A stretch of DNA of 64,000 bases. It comes from Eremophila alpestris peregrina (Eukaryota; Chordata; Aves; Passeriformes; Alaudidae). The notes beneath the pieces were generated by a model that saw only the letters and a list, made by a program, of their open reading frames with translations, made no database searches and was not told the DNA's origin. The stretch spans positions 62,001 through 126,000 of the forward strand of contig WMCF01000021.1 in the NCBI GenBank assembly GCA_009792885.1, read 5' to 3'. Of the stretch, positions 49,330 to 60,140 are shown piece by piece; positions within the stretch are counted from its first letter, which is position 1; each line of letters starts with the position of its first letter. Made by a program: the position numbers and the translations under genes.

Positions 49330-49835
49330 GCAGGAAAGTCCAGCGTCTTGCTTTTTGTCTAAAATGGAAACCAAACAAATTGCGAAAGAATAAAAGTCTG
49401 TTACTGCAAACAACTTGAAATCAAGAATATTCTCCCAGGACTTGAGAGAAATTATTACAATAAATCTTTGGGGTTAGGAATTTATTTCAGGCTTCAAGTC
49501 TCTGTAGCAGAGGCAATGGTGAAATTGTGGTAGTTCTTTGGAAATACGGGTAGTTCTTAACTAAGGCAGGCACAGCCACCTCAGGAAAAAAAAACAAACA
49601 AAAAAATTAAAAAAAAAAACAACAAAAAAAACCCCAAAACACCTGTAGCACTAGGAAATAAATGGACCAGTAGAAAGAGTTCATAGGGATCTGCCCCTGT
49701 GGAAGAGGTGAAATACCTTAGTGTAAGTCCTTAGTGTAGTTCTTAGCTCTGCAGGAAGAGATAATCCCAACCAGGCAGAGGGAGAACCCTCACCTGACAC
49801 ACATGTCAAAACTGCTTTTTTCCTCACGTTTGGTA
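49330..49835 (-). pseudogene. Block homologous to TDRD12 exon 18/intron 18
   Basis: Aligns with 33915-34385. On the minus strand it keeps an AGGTGAGG where TDRD12 exon 18 has its donor. Upstream of that a decayed match to exon 18 can be followed for about 45 bp (GAAAAAAGCAGTTTTG against GAAAAATGCACAGTTCTG). An A-rich insertion (about 49584-49640) interrupts it. It may be a partial TDRD12 copy or a member of a repeat family; I cannot tell without a search. Confidence 0.5.
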
Positions 49836-50019
49836 TCACCCCTGCACTCCTCCCCTGCCCACATTCCCATATCCACAGTCCTGCTGTGCCCTGGGTGCTA
49901 AATAATTTATCAAAAATATTTTCTCATAATGCCCACTTTCTACCACAAAAGTAAGCTGGCAGAGTAACCATGAGGCAGAGAAAAAAAATCCAAAACCAAA
50001 CCAATTTTGTGTATTTGAA

Positions 50020-50860
50020 TTTGTGATCTCGAGGGATATGGTTCAGATGAATGAAGGTTCCAGGAGACTGTCACTTGTCACACTTGTCACTTGTTTAAGG
50101 AACTGCTGGATGAGAACTCCTGGAAGCTGCCCTCAGGGAGAAAGGAGCAGGAGAGAAGAGAGCTGGCAGCTCTTTAAGCATCTTTTCCTTGAAGTGCTAA
50201 AGCTCTTGATTCTCATGTGTAAGAAATCAGCCAAGGCAGGCAGGAGACCAGTGAAGCTGAGTGAGACCCTTCTGGTCTGACTGAAGTGCAAGGAAGAAAT
50301 GCACAGGCACTGGAAGCAGGAGTATGTATCCATAGGGGAGAATACAGGGATGGTGCTTGGGGGTATAGGAATGGGGTCAGGAGAGCTAAGGCATAGCTGG
50401 AGGTGAATGTGGCGAGGGATATGAAAAAGAAAAAAAAAGAGCTCCCAAAGGTATATTGATTAGAACAGGAGAACTTAAACACATCTACACCCCACCCACC
50501 AATACTTCAGTGATACATGGAGAAGGCTGATGGTTTCTTTGACATTTGACCTTTTTTTTGGCTCAGTTTTTGCTGCAGTCATGCTTACCACACTTCCCAT
50601 GTCCCTGAACTTCAAGGTGAGGATATAAAATACTTTCCTTTGCAGGAGAAAACCAAGTTCAAGACCATCTGAGAAATCTGAACATAGACAAGTCCTTGGG
50701 ACTTGATGAGATGCATTCCAGGGTTCTGAGGGAACTAGCAAATGTGGGTCCTAGGGCACTCTCCATTGAATTTCAAAACTCATGGCAGGCAGGTGAAGTC
50801 TCCAGGGAATGGAGAAAAGGCAATGTCACACCCAGCCAGGATATTCAGGCATTCTACTGC
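50020..50860 (+). mobile_element. CR1 LINE ORF2 relic (start of reverse-transcriptase region)
   Basis: On the plus strand the stretch around 50690-50830 translates to GLDEMHSRVLRELANV and SWQAGEVSREWRKGNV, a decayed match to the entry of the CR1 reverse-transcriptase domain. The upstream part (50020-50650) is probably the same element. Stops and frame breaks are frequent, so it is dead. Confidence 0.75.
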
Positions 50861-52020
50861 ACAATACACAGTGCTCTGCTTCATGTGGTCACTGTGCAGC
50901 ACAGGTTTAAACCTCAACAAGGTCTGCAAAACCAGCAACAGCCTGGGCATGTTCTGAGAACAGAAAGACACCTTTCTTTCAGTATTCTTTTTTAAATGCA
51001 AATGAATGCTACAAACCAATTTAATGGAATTGTTGTAGAAGGTTTTAATTGAAACACAGAAAAAAAGCTGGAACAAAGCTTTCTGAACAGCTTTACTGAC
51101 TAATCTGAAGTCATCATTCATTCTCCTTCCAGACAGAGAATTTACAAAAGTGCTCCACTGATTCCAGTTATTGCACAAAAGAAAAGACAAACCCAACCAA
51201 ACAAAAATCTGAACCAAAGATTAAGCAACAATCTTTCCTCTGAAGTTCTTAAGTCTCAAATTATATTAGTGAAGTAGTTAAGAAGTAAAAAGTAGCATGT
51301 TAAAATAAGGAAGTGGGTATTTCAAGGAGGAATATTATTCCCTTAAGTTTGGTATCTTCTTGGAGCTAAAAAAATTACACTTTTTAACTTCTAAAAATTG
51401 CTTACAACTTGAAGATAAAAAAATATTGATAAAAATAATGCACTCAATTCCATAGATGACTTTGTTTAAACTAGGTCTACCTTTGAAAATTGTACATTTG
51501 AATGTTTAAAATTAGTAGAAAGAAGTATATCAAATATAAAAATTAACTTTGTAATACTCTTTTAAAAAGTGCATTATAGTTAATTAATATATATATATAT
51601 ATTTATACATACATTGCTTTTTCCCAAAATGACAGAGAGAATAGAATGGGAAAAGCCAACAAATATGGAATGGGAGATTTCATTCATTTCCAGACACACA
51701 TTGCAGTTTTCTAGTGGGTAACTTTGGGAAGCATAGTAAAAGAATCCTTCAACTCTTCTCTGCTTGTTCTGAACATAATATATACTTAAATTTTCAGTGA
51801 GAAGAGGACCTTTGTGACCCATCAGTGGTACAACTGTTCTGTTTTTAAAGACTCAAGAGATTAGATACCCACAGATGAGACAGCACACACACATACAGAC
51901 ATAATGCTTTGGCAGGACAGAGGAATATTTTCATGACTATTTGGCAACAGTTCAAAAGCACCAAAACCACAGTGAGCATATTTACAATCAAAAATACTCT
52001 AGATTTAAACCAAAACCATA
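50861..52020. other. NUDT19 downstream region
   Basis: AT-rich sequence after the NUDT19 stop codon (minus-strand gene). It presumably includes the 3' UTR, but I find no canonical AATAAA on the minus strand close to the stop; TTTAAT (ATTAAA on the minus strand) occurs near 51044-51049. An AT dinucleotide run lies at about 51586-51602. Nothing else is recognisable. Confidence 0.5.
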
Positions 52021-55000
52021 TTATAATCTGCTATTGTAATCTGAGTTATCACACTTAATCATCAGTGGATTTATATGCTTGTATTTTGCTTGAATATTGA
52101 CGTAGACAGCAAGACTGTTGATGTTTTTTATTACTATCCTGTGAAATATCCCGCCCTCTTTCATGAGATCTTCAATCTTCTTATCTGTTGACATAATTGT
52201 TTGCTTTTCTCCAGTGTAATCTGGATCTTCCGGATATAACTCATCTCCTGGGGATAGAAAAAAAGATTTAGTTATAGATTGCCAACCTTATTTTTCAGCC
52301 TTTTCATTGAATGACACTGGCAATTTTTTAGGATTTATCAGGACACGGAAATCAGTGGAAATGTATTTCGCAATGCAAAAGTAAATTGCCTCTAAACATC
52401 TTCAGATTTAAAGATAGAGCCATAAATTTGAATGTACCAGAGCTCCTGATAATATGCTATTAATATGCTGTAATAACAGCCTGGGCAAATAGGAGTTCAT
52501 ATAATAGGTGGAGGACAGGACAAGCACTTCTTCATGTGTCTAAGGAAAGGAGTTAAATGTTTTGCCATCTCAAAGCATTATACTCCTGTACGAGACTGAT
52601 AATATACCCCAAATACAGAAATCCTAGAGGTCAATTGTGCCTGAAAAAAAACCAAAAGGGAAAGCATAATGAGAAGCAAACTAAGAAAAGCAGAAAATAA
52701 TAAATAGTATATGCTGCTTTCCTTAACACTGCATGATTATGAAATGAGAGAGACTTAAGTAGGAGAAAGGGAGGAGGAAGAAGAGCAAGAGGCTGAGTGT
52801 ATCATTTTAGTCCAGTGCCTTATCAGCTGGAGGTGTGATACTGCAGCTGTGCTTGATTCCCTTCTCCTTACAAAGTGGTAACTGAAGTAAAGAATTCCCA
52901 CTGAAAAGGCACGAACAGAAGGAGTTCTAATACATCCTTCAGGTTACACAAAGCTGAAATGCTGGAATTTCTTCACAAATACATATATGATGACAATGGT
53001 GAGACAATGAGATTATGGATAACTAAGAAGTAACTGTGCTGTCTGATCCTCTGGCTTGCCTCTGACTGCAGCCACTGTCACAACTGTGGCAAACAAGGGA
53101 GAAACAGAATGCAGTAACTTGACTTAGAAGAGAATTTTCCTTACAGTTAAGGATGGTTTATGCCATGTGGCTTCAGCACACAGCATTCAGGAAATGCTGT
53201 GTATTTAGGAGAGCCCTCCAGCACGTCCCTACCTGGCAGCAGCTGGATGAATCCATCTGCAGCACTCAGCATCACGGGCATCCAGCGCTCACAGCCCTCG
53301 AGAGCTCGAGCAGAGCTGAACTTCTGCAGCTCCCCGAGGGAGGAGAAGTTGCACAGCCTGCACAACTCATAAAACTGAGGGGGAGGGAACCAGATCTCTT
53401 GAGACTTAAAGCGTTCGATGGCTTCAGGAGGTGATGACCACTGGAAAATAAAAACAAATTTTGAAATAGTTGTTTCAGCAGCAGATAGAAAGTCTGAATC
53501 AACTGAAAAGTCATTTAGCAGGAAGTCTGTACAGCAAAGGAGCTAGCAACAGACTGTATCTTCTGAACACAATAAAATGTATAAACTATACCAAAGTAAT
53601 AACAAAGACATTCTTAAAATTAAAAAACATAAGCAATCTATAAAAGTTACTTTTTTTCCCCAATAAAAATTTGTATTTTACACACAGACACGCCAAGATT
53701 AAAAACTGACATTTGTTTTAGGGGCATGACTAAAAGTTTAATTAAACCAACAGAAAACATTAAACTCACTATTACCAGAGGTTGCCACTGATGCTTTGAG
53801 AATTAGAAGTACCTCTAAACATCTGCTTCTTAGAAGCATTGTTTTCGGAGCATTAACACCCAGCTATTCATGATCATTCTGCATGTTTAAACTATTGGTA
53901 ATTTTGCTTTCATGTCACATGGTCAGTTTAATAATAGGTGCATAATCGTTTGCAGTAGATTTATGCTGTTATTAACAAAATTACAACATGAACTCTTGAA
54001 AGTAAGGTTTCAGGTACTTTTAAATTTCTGTAGCAGAATTTATTAAACAAATAAATATAGCAACATCAATAATACCAAAATTGTTAGGTAGACTTTTACA
54101 GAACTGTCTGGTTTCTCATCTACTTCTAACTTGTAATCAAACCTTTCAGAATCCTAGAAAAACTTAAGGATCCTAATGTATCCTAATGTACCTGGCATTG
54201 AGTGCTTTTAGAGCTTCATGAAGTTTGTTACTTTTACACAATCAATTAAAAAAAAAAAAAAAAGATGAAAAAAAAGACCACCAAAATTTTTACTAGACTA
54301 TTTCAACAAGTTTGCATATTACTTTAAGTATTCCAAGTAACTCCAAAAGACAAAAATTACTAGCACCTCATGCAGTCCTGGAATATACCTGGATATAGCA
54401 CATGGATCTCTCCCAGCATGCTGAGGAGATGTGACAACCCTGCACTATACTGCAGGAATGAATGCAAAAAATTGGTATTTGCCAACTGCCTTTGAAAGAG
54501 ACAGTAATTCACGGTGAAAGAGATCTGATGTGACACGGATCATGCTCAACGACCTCACAAAATGCAACAGCTGCTGCAGCTGCACCTCTGGTGATGGTGG
54601 CAGCTCCAGGTGTCCAGGGGAGAGGGGAACCATGAAGGTAAAAACTCTCTTCCCTTTCCTCACGTCTAAGGAGCTTTACCAGGAGGGCTTTGATTGATCT
54701 GGAGACATGACAATTGTGTGAGGCCTCACAGCACCTTCCAGTATCTGAAGGGTCTGCAGGGAAACTGGAAAGGGACTCTGTCAAGCAACTGTAGTGACAG
54801 GACAAGGAGTACAATGGGTACAAATTGAAAGAGGGGACTTTTAGATTAGCTATTAGAAGGCACTTTTTTCACTGTGAGGGTGGTGGGACCCTGACAAAGG
54901 TTGCCTAGAGAAGCTGTGTGTGCCCCTGGATCTCTGGCAGTGCCCAAGGCCAGGTCGGACACTGGGGCTCGGAGCACCCTGGTCTGGTGGAAGGTGTCCT

Positions 55001-55892
55001 GCCCATGGCAGGGGTGGGACACGATGATCCTTAAGGTCCATTCCAACCCCTACCATTCCATGATTCTCCACCTGTTCGATATGTAAGGGCACAGTCTCGG
55101 CAGAGCCCGGGGCCGTGGGAGAAGGGCTCGGGCAGGGGCGGCCGCTCCCATCGCAGCAGCCGCCCGGCCGGGCTGTGCCGAACCCCGGGCACTCCCAGCC
55201 CCTCTTACCAGGACGGCTGTCACCTCCTGGTCGTCCTGCGAGACGTGGGGCGGCCGCTCCTCCAGGCAGCATAGGTAGAAAGCCGTGTCGTAGCGGCGGC
55301 CGCCGCGGCCGGCCCTGCCCACGGGCGTCAGCCAGTTGCTCCACTCGTGCAGCGCCCAGATGTTGGGCGCGCAGCGCAGGTGCCGGCACAGCCGCAGGAA
55401 GCAGGACGCGTCCTCCCGCACCCGGCGCCGCCACTCCTCGAGCTCGGCGGCGGGCGGCAGGCGGTCGGCGGGCAGCGGCGGGGCCGGCCCGCGCCCCGGC
55501 ACCAGCAGCAGGATCCCCGCCTCCTCGAAGGTCTCCCTGAGAGCGCAGATGCGGAAGGCGACTTCCCCCGGCAGCTGCGAGCCCGGGCTCTCCCGGTCGG
55601 TGGCGAAGATCGGGGCGCGGCTGCCGCCGGGCGGCGGCGGCTTCACGGCGCCCAGCCCGCAGTGCGGCGAGGCGGGCAGCAGCCCCAGCCACTCGGCGGA
55701 GAAATCCGCCGGCTCCGCCAGCCCGCCCGGGAACACGTGGGCGCCGGGCATGAAGCCGCTGCGGGAGCTCCGGCGCAGCAGCAGCAGCTCGTAGTCGAAG
55801 CGGCCGAGCGGCGAGCGCGGCGGCCGGCCCGGGGTGCCCGCCGCCAGCAGCAGCGTGGCCGCCTCCCGCCAGTGCCGCAGCCGCGGGTTCAT
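52021..55892 (-). CDS. NUDT19: Nudix hydrolase 19, peroxisomal coenzyme A diphosphatase
   Basis: Nudix enzyme that cleaves CoA and acyl-CoA to 3',5'-ADP and (acyl-)phosphopantetheine in peroxisomes. Coding exons on the minus strand are 55209-55892, 53233-53440 and 52021-52247; phases agree and give 372 aa (human 375). FMPGAHVFPGG (residues 47-57) opens the Nudix fold. The catalytic half of the Nudix box, RETFEEAG (119-126), keeps the metal-binding glutamates. The extra residues between the PGG and the REXXEE part are a known trait of this family. The C-terminus SRL is a canonical type 1 peroxisomal signal (human ends SHL). The ATG at 55892 is the first ATG in frame and aligns with the human start; upstream frame carries only a GTG. 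It is transcribed in the same direction as TDRD12, its neighbour in human too. A CR1 copy lies in intron 1 just 130 bp from exon 1. Confidence 0.96.
54700..55078 (+). mobile_element. CR1 LINE 3' end in NUDT19 intron 1
   Basis: Plus-oriented CR1 with its normal tail: 'tgtgagggtggtgggaccctg', 'ggaaggtgtcctgcccatgg' and the terminal 'ccattccatgattct'. It is antisense to NUDT19. Divergence from the remembered consensus looks modest. Confidence 0.88.
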
Positions 55893-56060
55893 CTCGGCGA
55901 GGCGCAGGGCGCTGGAGCAGCCGCGCTCCCGCAGCTCGGCCCCGCGGCACCGCCGCCTGCCCCCCGGAGGAGCCACTGCAGCCGCGGGGCGGGCCCGGGG
56001 GAGGGCCGCAGGAGGCGGGACAGCGCCGGCATGCCTCGGCCCCCCTCAGCCCTGAGCCGG
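55100..56060. promoter_or_regulatory. CpG-rich island with the NUDT19 promoter
   Basis: Very GC- and CpG-rich block containing NUDT19 exon 1 and extending about 170 bp upstream of its ATG. GC-box-like GGGGCGGGCC occurs at 55984-55993. No TATA box is seen. The island also covers a possible divergent exon on the plus strand, so the promoter may be bidirectional. Confidence 0.65.
56031..56059 (+). other. Possible divergent first exon on the plus strand
   Basis: ATG at 56031 opens a ten-residue start (MPRPPSALSR) that ends at an excellent donor, CCG|GTAAGT (GT at 56060-56061). It lies within the CpG island, head to head with NUDT19. No downstream coding exon was recognised up to 64 kb, so it may be the first exon of a gene beyond the window, a noncoding transcript, or chance. 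Confidence 0.3.
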
Positions 56061-56061
56061 T

Positions 56062-57800
56062 AAGTAGCGAGTGTCCTCGGGGCTAAAGCTTAGGGAAATG
56101 CAGAGGGTGTGAGGCAGCGCCGGCCGGGAGAAACGAGGCGATGGCTTTAGGTGGCTCGGGAAGCTGTGGCTTGGGGTAGCTCGCGCTTCCCGGGGGCTCA
56201 CAGCACCGAGTGTGTTTTGCACCACAAGGTGTAAATGCCGAGGAGCTCCCGAGGAGCCCAGAACCTGCCTGAGCAAGGAAGGGTCTGTGGTTACAGCCCC
56301 GGGAGTCAGCACGGGGTCAGGAGCCAAGGACTCGGATTTGTGTCGGTAATACTGCTGCTGACCCGCCAGCTGGCCTCACAGAAATCTCCTTATCTCAATT
56401 CCACTGCAAGCCATGCTGACAGCAAAAGCCATGTTAGGTCTGTAGTTAAACGTGACATTTGTCAAGTTGTTTGAATTTATTCTAGTACATTCCAAACGGG
56501 AAGAGTATGTAGAATTTTAGTTAATGATTATACAACTCTTCTGTTTTGAGGTTTTTAAGTACCTTGTTACCTGAAAAAAAAAATTATTCAGCAAGGTAGC
56601 AAAACCGTGAAAGGTTCTTTGAACCTTTAGGAAGCATTTTGTTAATTGATTTTGATTCCTCGATTTTCTTTAATTTGTGAGAAATTTAAGCCGAAAAAAA
56701 GCTGATGACACGGGTTGAAAAGTTTTGCAAGAATGGTGTTTGCATGTAACATGGAACATTCTTCTCCCATCCATAATCCTTCTCTTGCCAGATTGCATTT
56801 GGCAAAATACCCACGTACCTGTACATGCTTCTGACAACCTCTCGATTTTATATTTGAGCTTGTACTTGATGCCTATGAGATGTGTGTCACTGGAACTGAA
56901 ACGAACTGAAATGAAGTTTAGAAGCAGCTGAAGCAGTGGGATGCTGGATCATGCCAATTGACAGATCCAAAACTGACCTTGAGGGGTGCCCAGATAAGCT
57001 GGGCCATGAGCTCTCCCTGGTGCTTGGCTGCAGTGGGCAGAGCAGCTCAGCCAAGGTAGCTGCTGCTGCTGAAATGAATGGTCAGACAACAGACAGGCCT
57101 GCTGCCCTCTCCTGCCCTTGCTTATCACCGAGTATACAAGCAAAACTATTGATATCTTGTAACCTGAGCAGCCCTTTTCTCACTAATTTAATAATTTTTG
57201 CTCATCAGTAATTACCACCTTAGGCAGTTGAAGCACAAGGCTCATTTTTTTGTTGCTTTCTACTGAGGCACTTGAATCTAAAACCATGACATTAATCTTG
57301 ATATTTGTTTGCCTTTTGCACTCTTTGTGTAGTTAACCATTTCACTGCATTAAGCATGCATCTTGTTAGGAATGTGCTTTGCCTAAAAGCTGCTTTACTG
57401 GTGAGATATTAATAAACTACTGAGGTTTTTCAAGATTTTACATCCAATGAGCTTGATAGCTGATCAAAAAGATTTAAGGTCTATTATGTCAGATCATTTC
57501 AGTAGAAAGGCATTTTAAGTAGAAAGTACTCATGTACCAATAATGAATGTAATCGCTTTCAAATCAGCTATAATACCAACACATACAAAACTGTCTAACA
57601 ATGGCAAAAATGCAACATCTGATAGCCCTGGAACATAGTTTCAGAACATATCTAGGGAAATGTGATACCAGAGAATAGCCATGATTATAGTGTTATCTTA
57701 AGTTTCTAACTGGAATGTTTGTTTGGGGTTTTTTATCTTGGACAGTCTAAGGGCTCACAAGTGCCAGTATGTAAAACAGGGATACCCTGGCAAACAAAGC
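56062..57800. other. Unassigned sequence right of the NUDT19 promoter
   Basis: No exon or repeat is recognised. The neighbours expected from the human order (RGS9BP, ANKRD27) were looked for and not seen. If the exon at 56031 is real, this could be its first intron. Confidence 0.5.
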
Positions 57801-57801
57801 A

Positions 57802-58245
57802 TAGGATCATAGAATGGTCTGGGTTGGAAGAGACTTTAAAGATCACCTGGTCCCCCCTCTGTTGTGAGCAGGGGCACCTTCCACTATCCCAGGTTGTGCC
57901 AAGTCCTGTCCAGCCTGGCCTTGGACACTGCCAGGGATCCAGGGGCAGCCACAGCTTCTCTGGGCAACCTGTTCAAGTGCCTCGTTGCCCTCACAGGGAA
58001 CGATTTCTTCCCAATATCCCATCTGAGCCTACTCTCTGTCAATGTGAAGCCATTCCCCCTTGTCACTCCAGGCCCTTGTAAATTGTTTCTCTCCATCTTT
58101 CTTGCAGGCTCCCTTCAGGCACTGGAAGGGCACAATTAGGTCACCCTGAAATTCTCCAGGCTGAACAATCCTAGTTTTCTCTCAGCCTTTCCTCATAGCA
58201 GAGGTGCTTTATCCCCCTGATCAACCTGGTGGCTTCCTCTGGTTT
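57802..58245 (-). mobile_element. CR1 LINE 3' fragment
   Basis: It starts 'taggatcatagaatggtctggg' (reverse complement of the CR1 tail) and carries the expected 'gggcaacctgttcaagtgcc' and 'ttatccccctgatcaacctgg'. A second copy of the same subfamily lies at 62864-63285, sharing 'tctccatctttcttgcaggc' and the following bases. Confidence 0.9.
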
Positions 58246-59965
58246 GTTGACATCCACTGGTGTTAGACCTTGCAGATGTGATTCTGTGGGCACTCTGCAG
58301 GGCAGTGGAAATGGGATGTGTGGCTGTCACAGTGCTGTGGCCTCAGACACCCAGAGAATGCCAGGGCTGGGCTCACAGCTCTGTTCAGGACTGAGCTCAG
58401 CCAACTGCAAGCTAAGGTAGATTCCCTACTCCATTTGCTGCATTTTCCCCACACAGTTCTGGAGTATATAAGTTACCTGTTAAGAAGGTGTCATTCCTTA
58501 CCTGAGGGTCAGCAGATTCACCCAATTGCTGGCAGTTTTTCTGACTTCCTTTCAGAATTGTCTTAGGAAGAGTGGTTCAGTATCCATTCACTGCAAAGCT
58601 GAAGTCACCTCATGTGGAATTGCAGGAGCATGTGTCTTTAACTGACCCAGTTATCAGGACTGGAGGTTGCAGGAGGTTCTGAGAATGAGCACTCAGAAAC
58701 TCTGTGAGCAAAGATAAAGGATGCAAAGGGATGCTTTGCTCTCTTTCAGTTTCCTGCTAAGAAAGGCAAAGGATCAGCTGGGTGTTTATCTGCCCCCCTC
58801 AAAGTTTTAGCTGACTTGCTGGAGGTAGCTTACATGGATATAGAACAAGTGTTAAAGGCAAATTAGATGTAAGGTTATCTATAGTGCATGTTTCTTCATC
58901 TCCAACTGAGATTTTTTTTCTTCAATGTATTCTGCTAGAATGCAGAGTTTATCTCACTTGTATTAAATATTAAATAGCTTTATGAGTGATTTCAGAAAAA
59001 AAGAGAAAATATGAGAAAATCTATCACTATTTCTAAACCAAGCACACCAGTCTATTGCATTGCTGTGTGGAAGGATTCCAGCACAAGGACATTATGCTTT
59101 TAGGGCTGGGAATACAGGACACTTTGTGTGGAGAGAAGGCTCCCCATAGCAAGAATTAGTTAGATCCATGTGTGACACTCAGTCAGATGTAACAGAAGGC
59201 TAAAGAGTCAGAGGTCCCCTCCAAATCAAATAGTTAAATAAGAAAAAAAGTTGTTTTTGCTAAACAGTTAAGAATTCAGCTGTCTTTCATGCTTCCTGTA
59301 TGCCAGAACATACAATTGTTTACTTAATGGACCCCAAATACTTTTGTATTTCAGGTTGTTTTCAAAACCAGATTGTGTTGTATTGAAAGATAAACCCTCC
59401 TGAGTGATGCAAAAGATGCATTAAATGAAATACCTTAAGATTATTGCACTGATAATAATTCTTTGTGGCATCATTTGTCAGCAATGTAGAGGTTACTTCA
59501 ACATTTTTCTCCACAGTTCAGTTACTGCTTACAAGAAAAAGCCTAAGTTTGTTTAAAAAAAGAAAGGTTTAGGTCACTAGATATATAGAAATGATTGTTA
59601 AATTAATTCTGGGAGTTTTTTGTATGTGGTAAGGCTACTTAGCAATAGAATTACTTCATTCCTTATATTACATCATTGCATAAATTATTTTGCCCAGACA
59701 GGTCAGTGCAGATCTCACCACTGTAATAATTAATTTCAGATGAAAAACAAGGTCCACCAATATTTCATAGTTTAGTTTAGTTTACATGCTGGCCTGTGAG
59801 TTGGAGATGATTACACTAAGTCAGTTCTTGATTTAATTTAGATGCATCTTTGTTCCCATGCACATGCAGTGTCTACAGTAATGAGTTGTGACAACTTCAA
59901 GTATCAAAAAATGCAGAGGTTTCATGAGGTTTGTCTACTGCTTCTTAAATGGGCTTATTTTACAG
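58246..59965. other. Unassigned sequence, no feature seen
   Basis: No conserved exon, RNA gene or clear repeat was recognised. The short open frame at 58318-58566 on the plus strand has no recognisable domain. Confidence 0.5.
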
Positions 59966-59969
59966 TATT

Positions 59970-60140
59970 GTAGAATCACAGAATCATTTAGGTTGGAAAA
60001 AAACCCCAAGATCATTGAGTCCAACCACGAACCCAGCAGTGCCAAGTCCACCACTAAACCATGGCCCCAAGTGCCCCATCCACACATCTTTTAATTGCCT
60101 CCAGCTATTTCAAGTGGTATTTCAAATACCTCCAGGTCAC
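59970..60140 (-). mobile_element. CR1 LINE 3' fragment
   Basis: 'tagaatcacagaatcatttagg' followed by 'gagtccaacc' marks the reversed CR1 tail. It closely resembles the copy at 43541-43710, including the sequence after the first 60 bp. Confidence 0.88.

Noticed and set aside
49150..49418. Coding remnants in the ERV internal region
   Set aside because: Two short plus-strand frames there are produced by the 81-bp duplication and run against the LTR orientation; no retroviral protein motif is visible.
55893..55976. N-terminal extension of NUDT19
   Set aside because: The upstream in-frame start at 55976 is GTG, not ATG; the ATG at 55892 aligns with the human start.
55347..56063. 238-codon open frame on the plus strand opposite NUDT19 exon 1
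   Set aside because: A shadow of the GC-rich NUDT19 exon; rich in A, R, G and P with no domain. Only its last ten codons coincide with the possible divergent exon.
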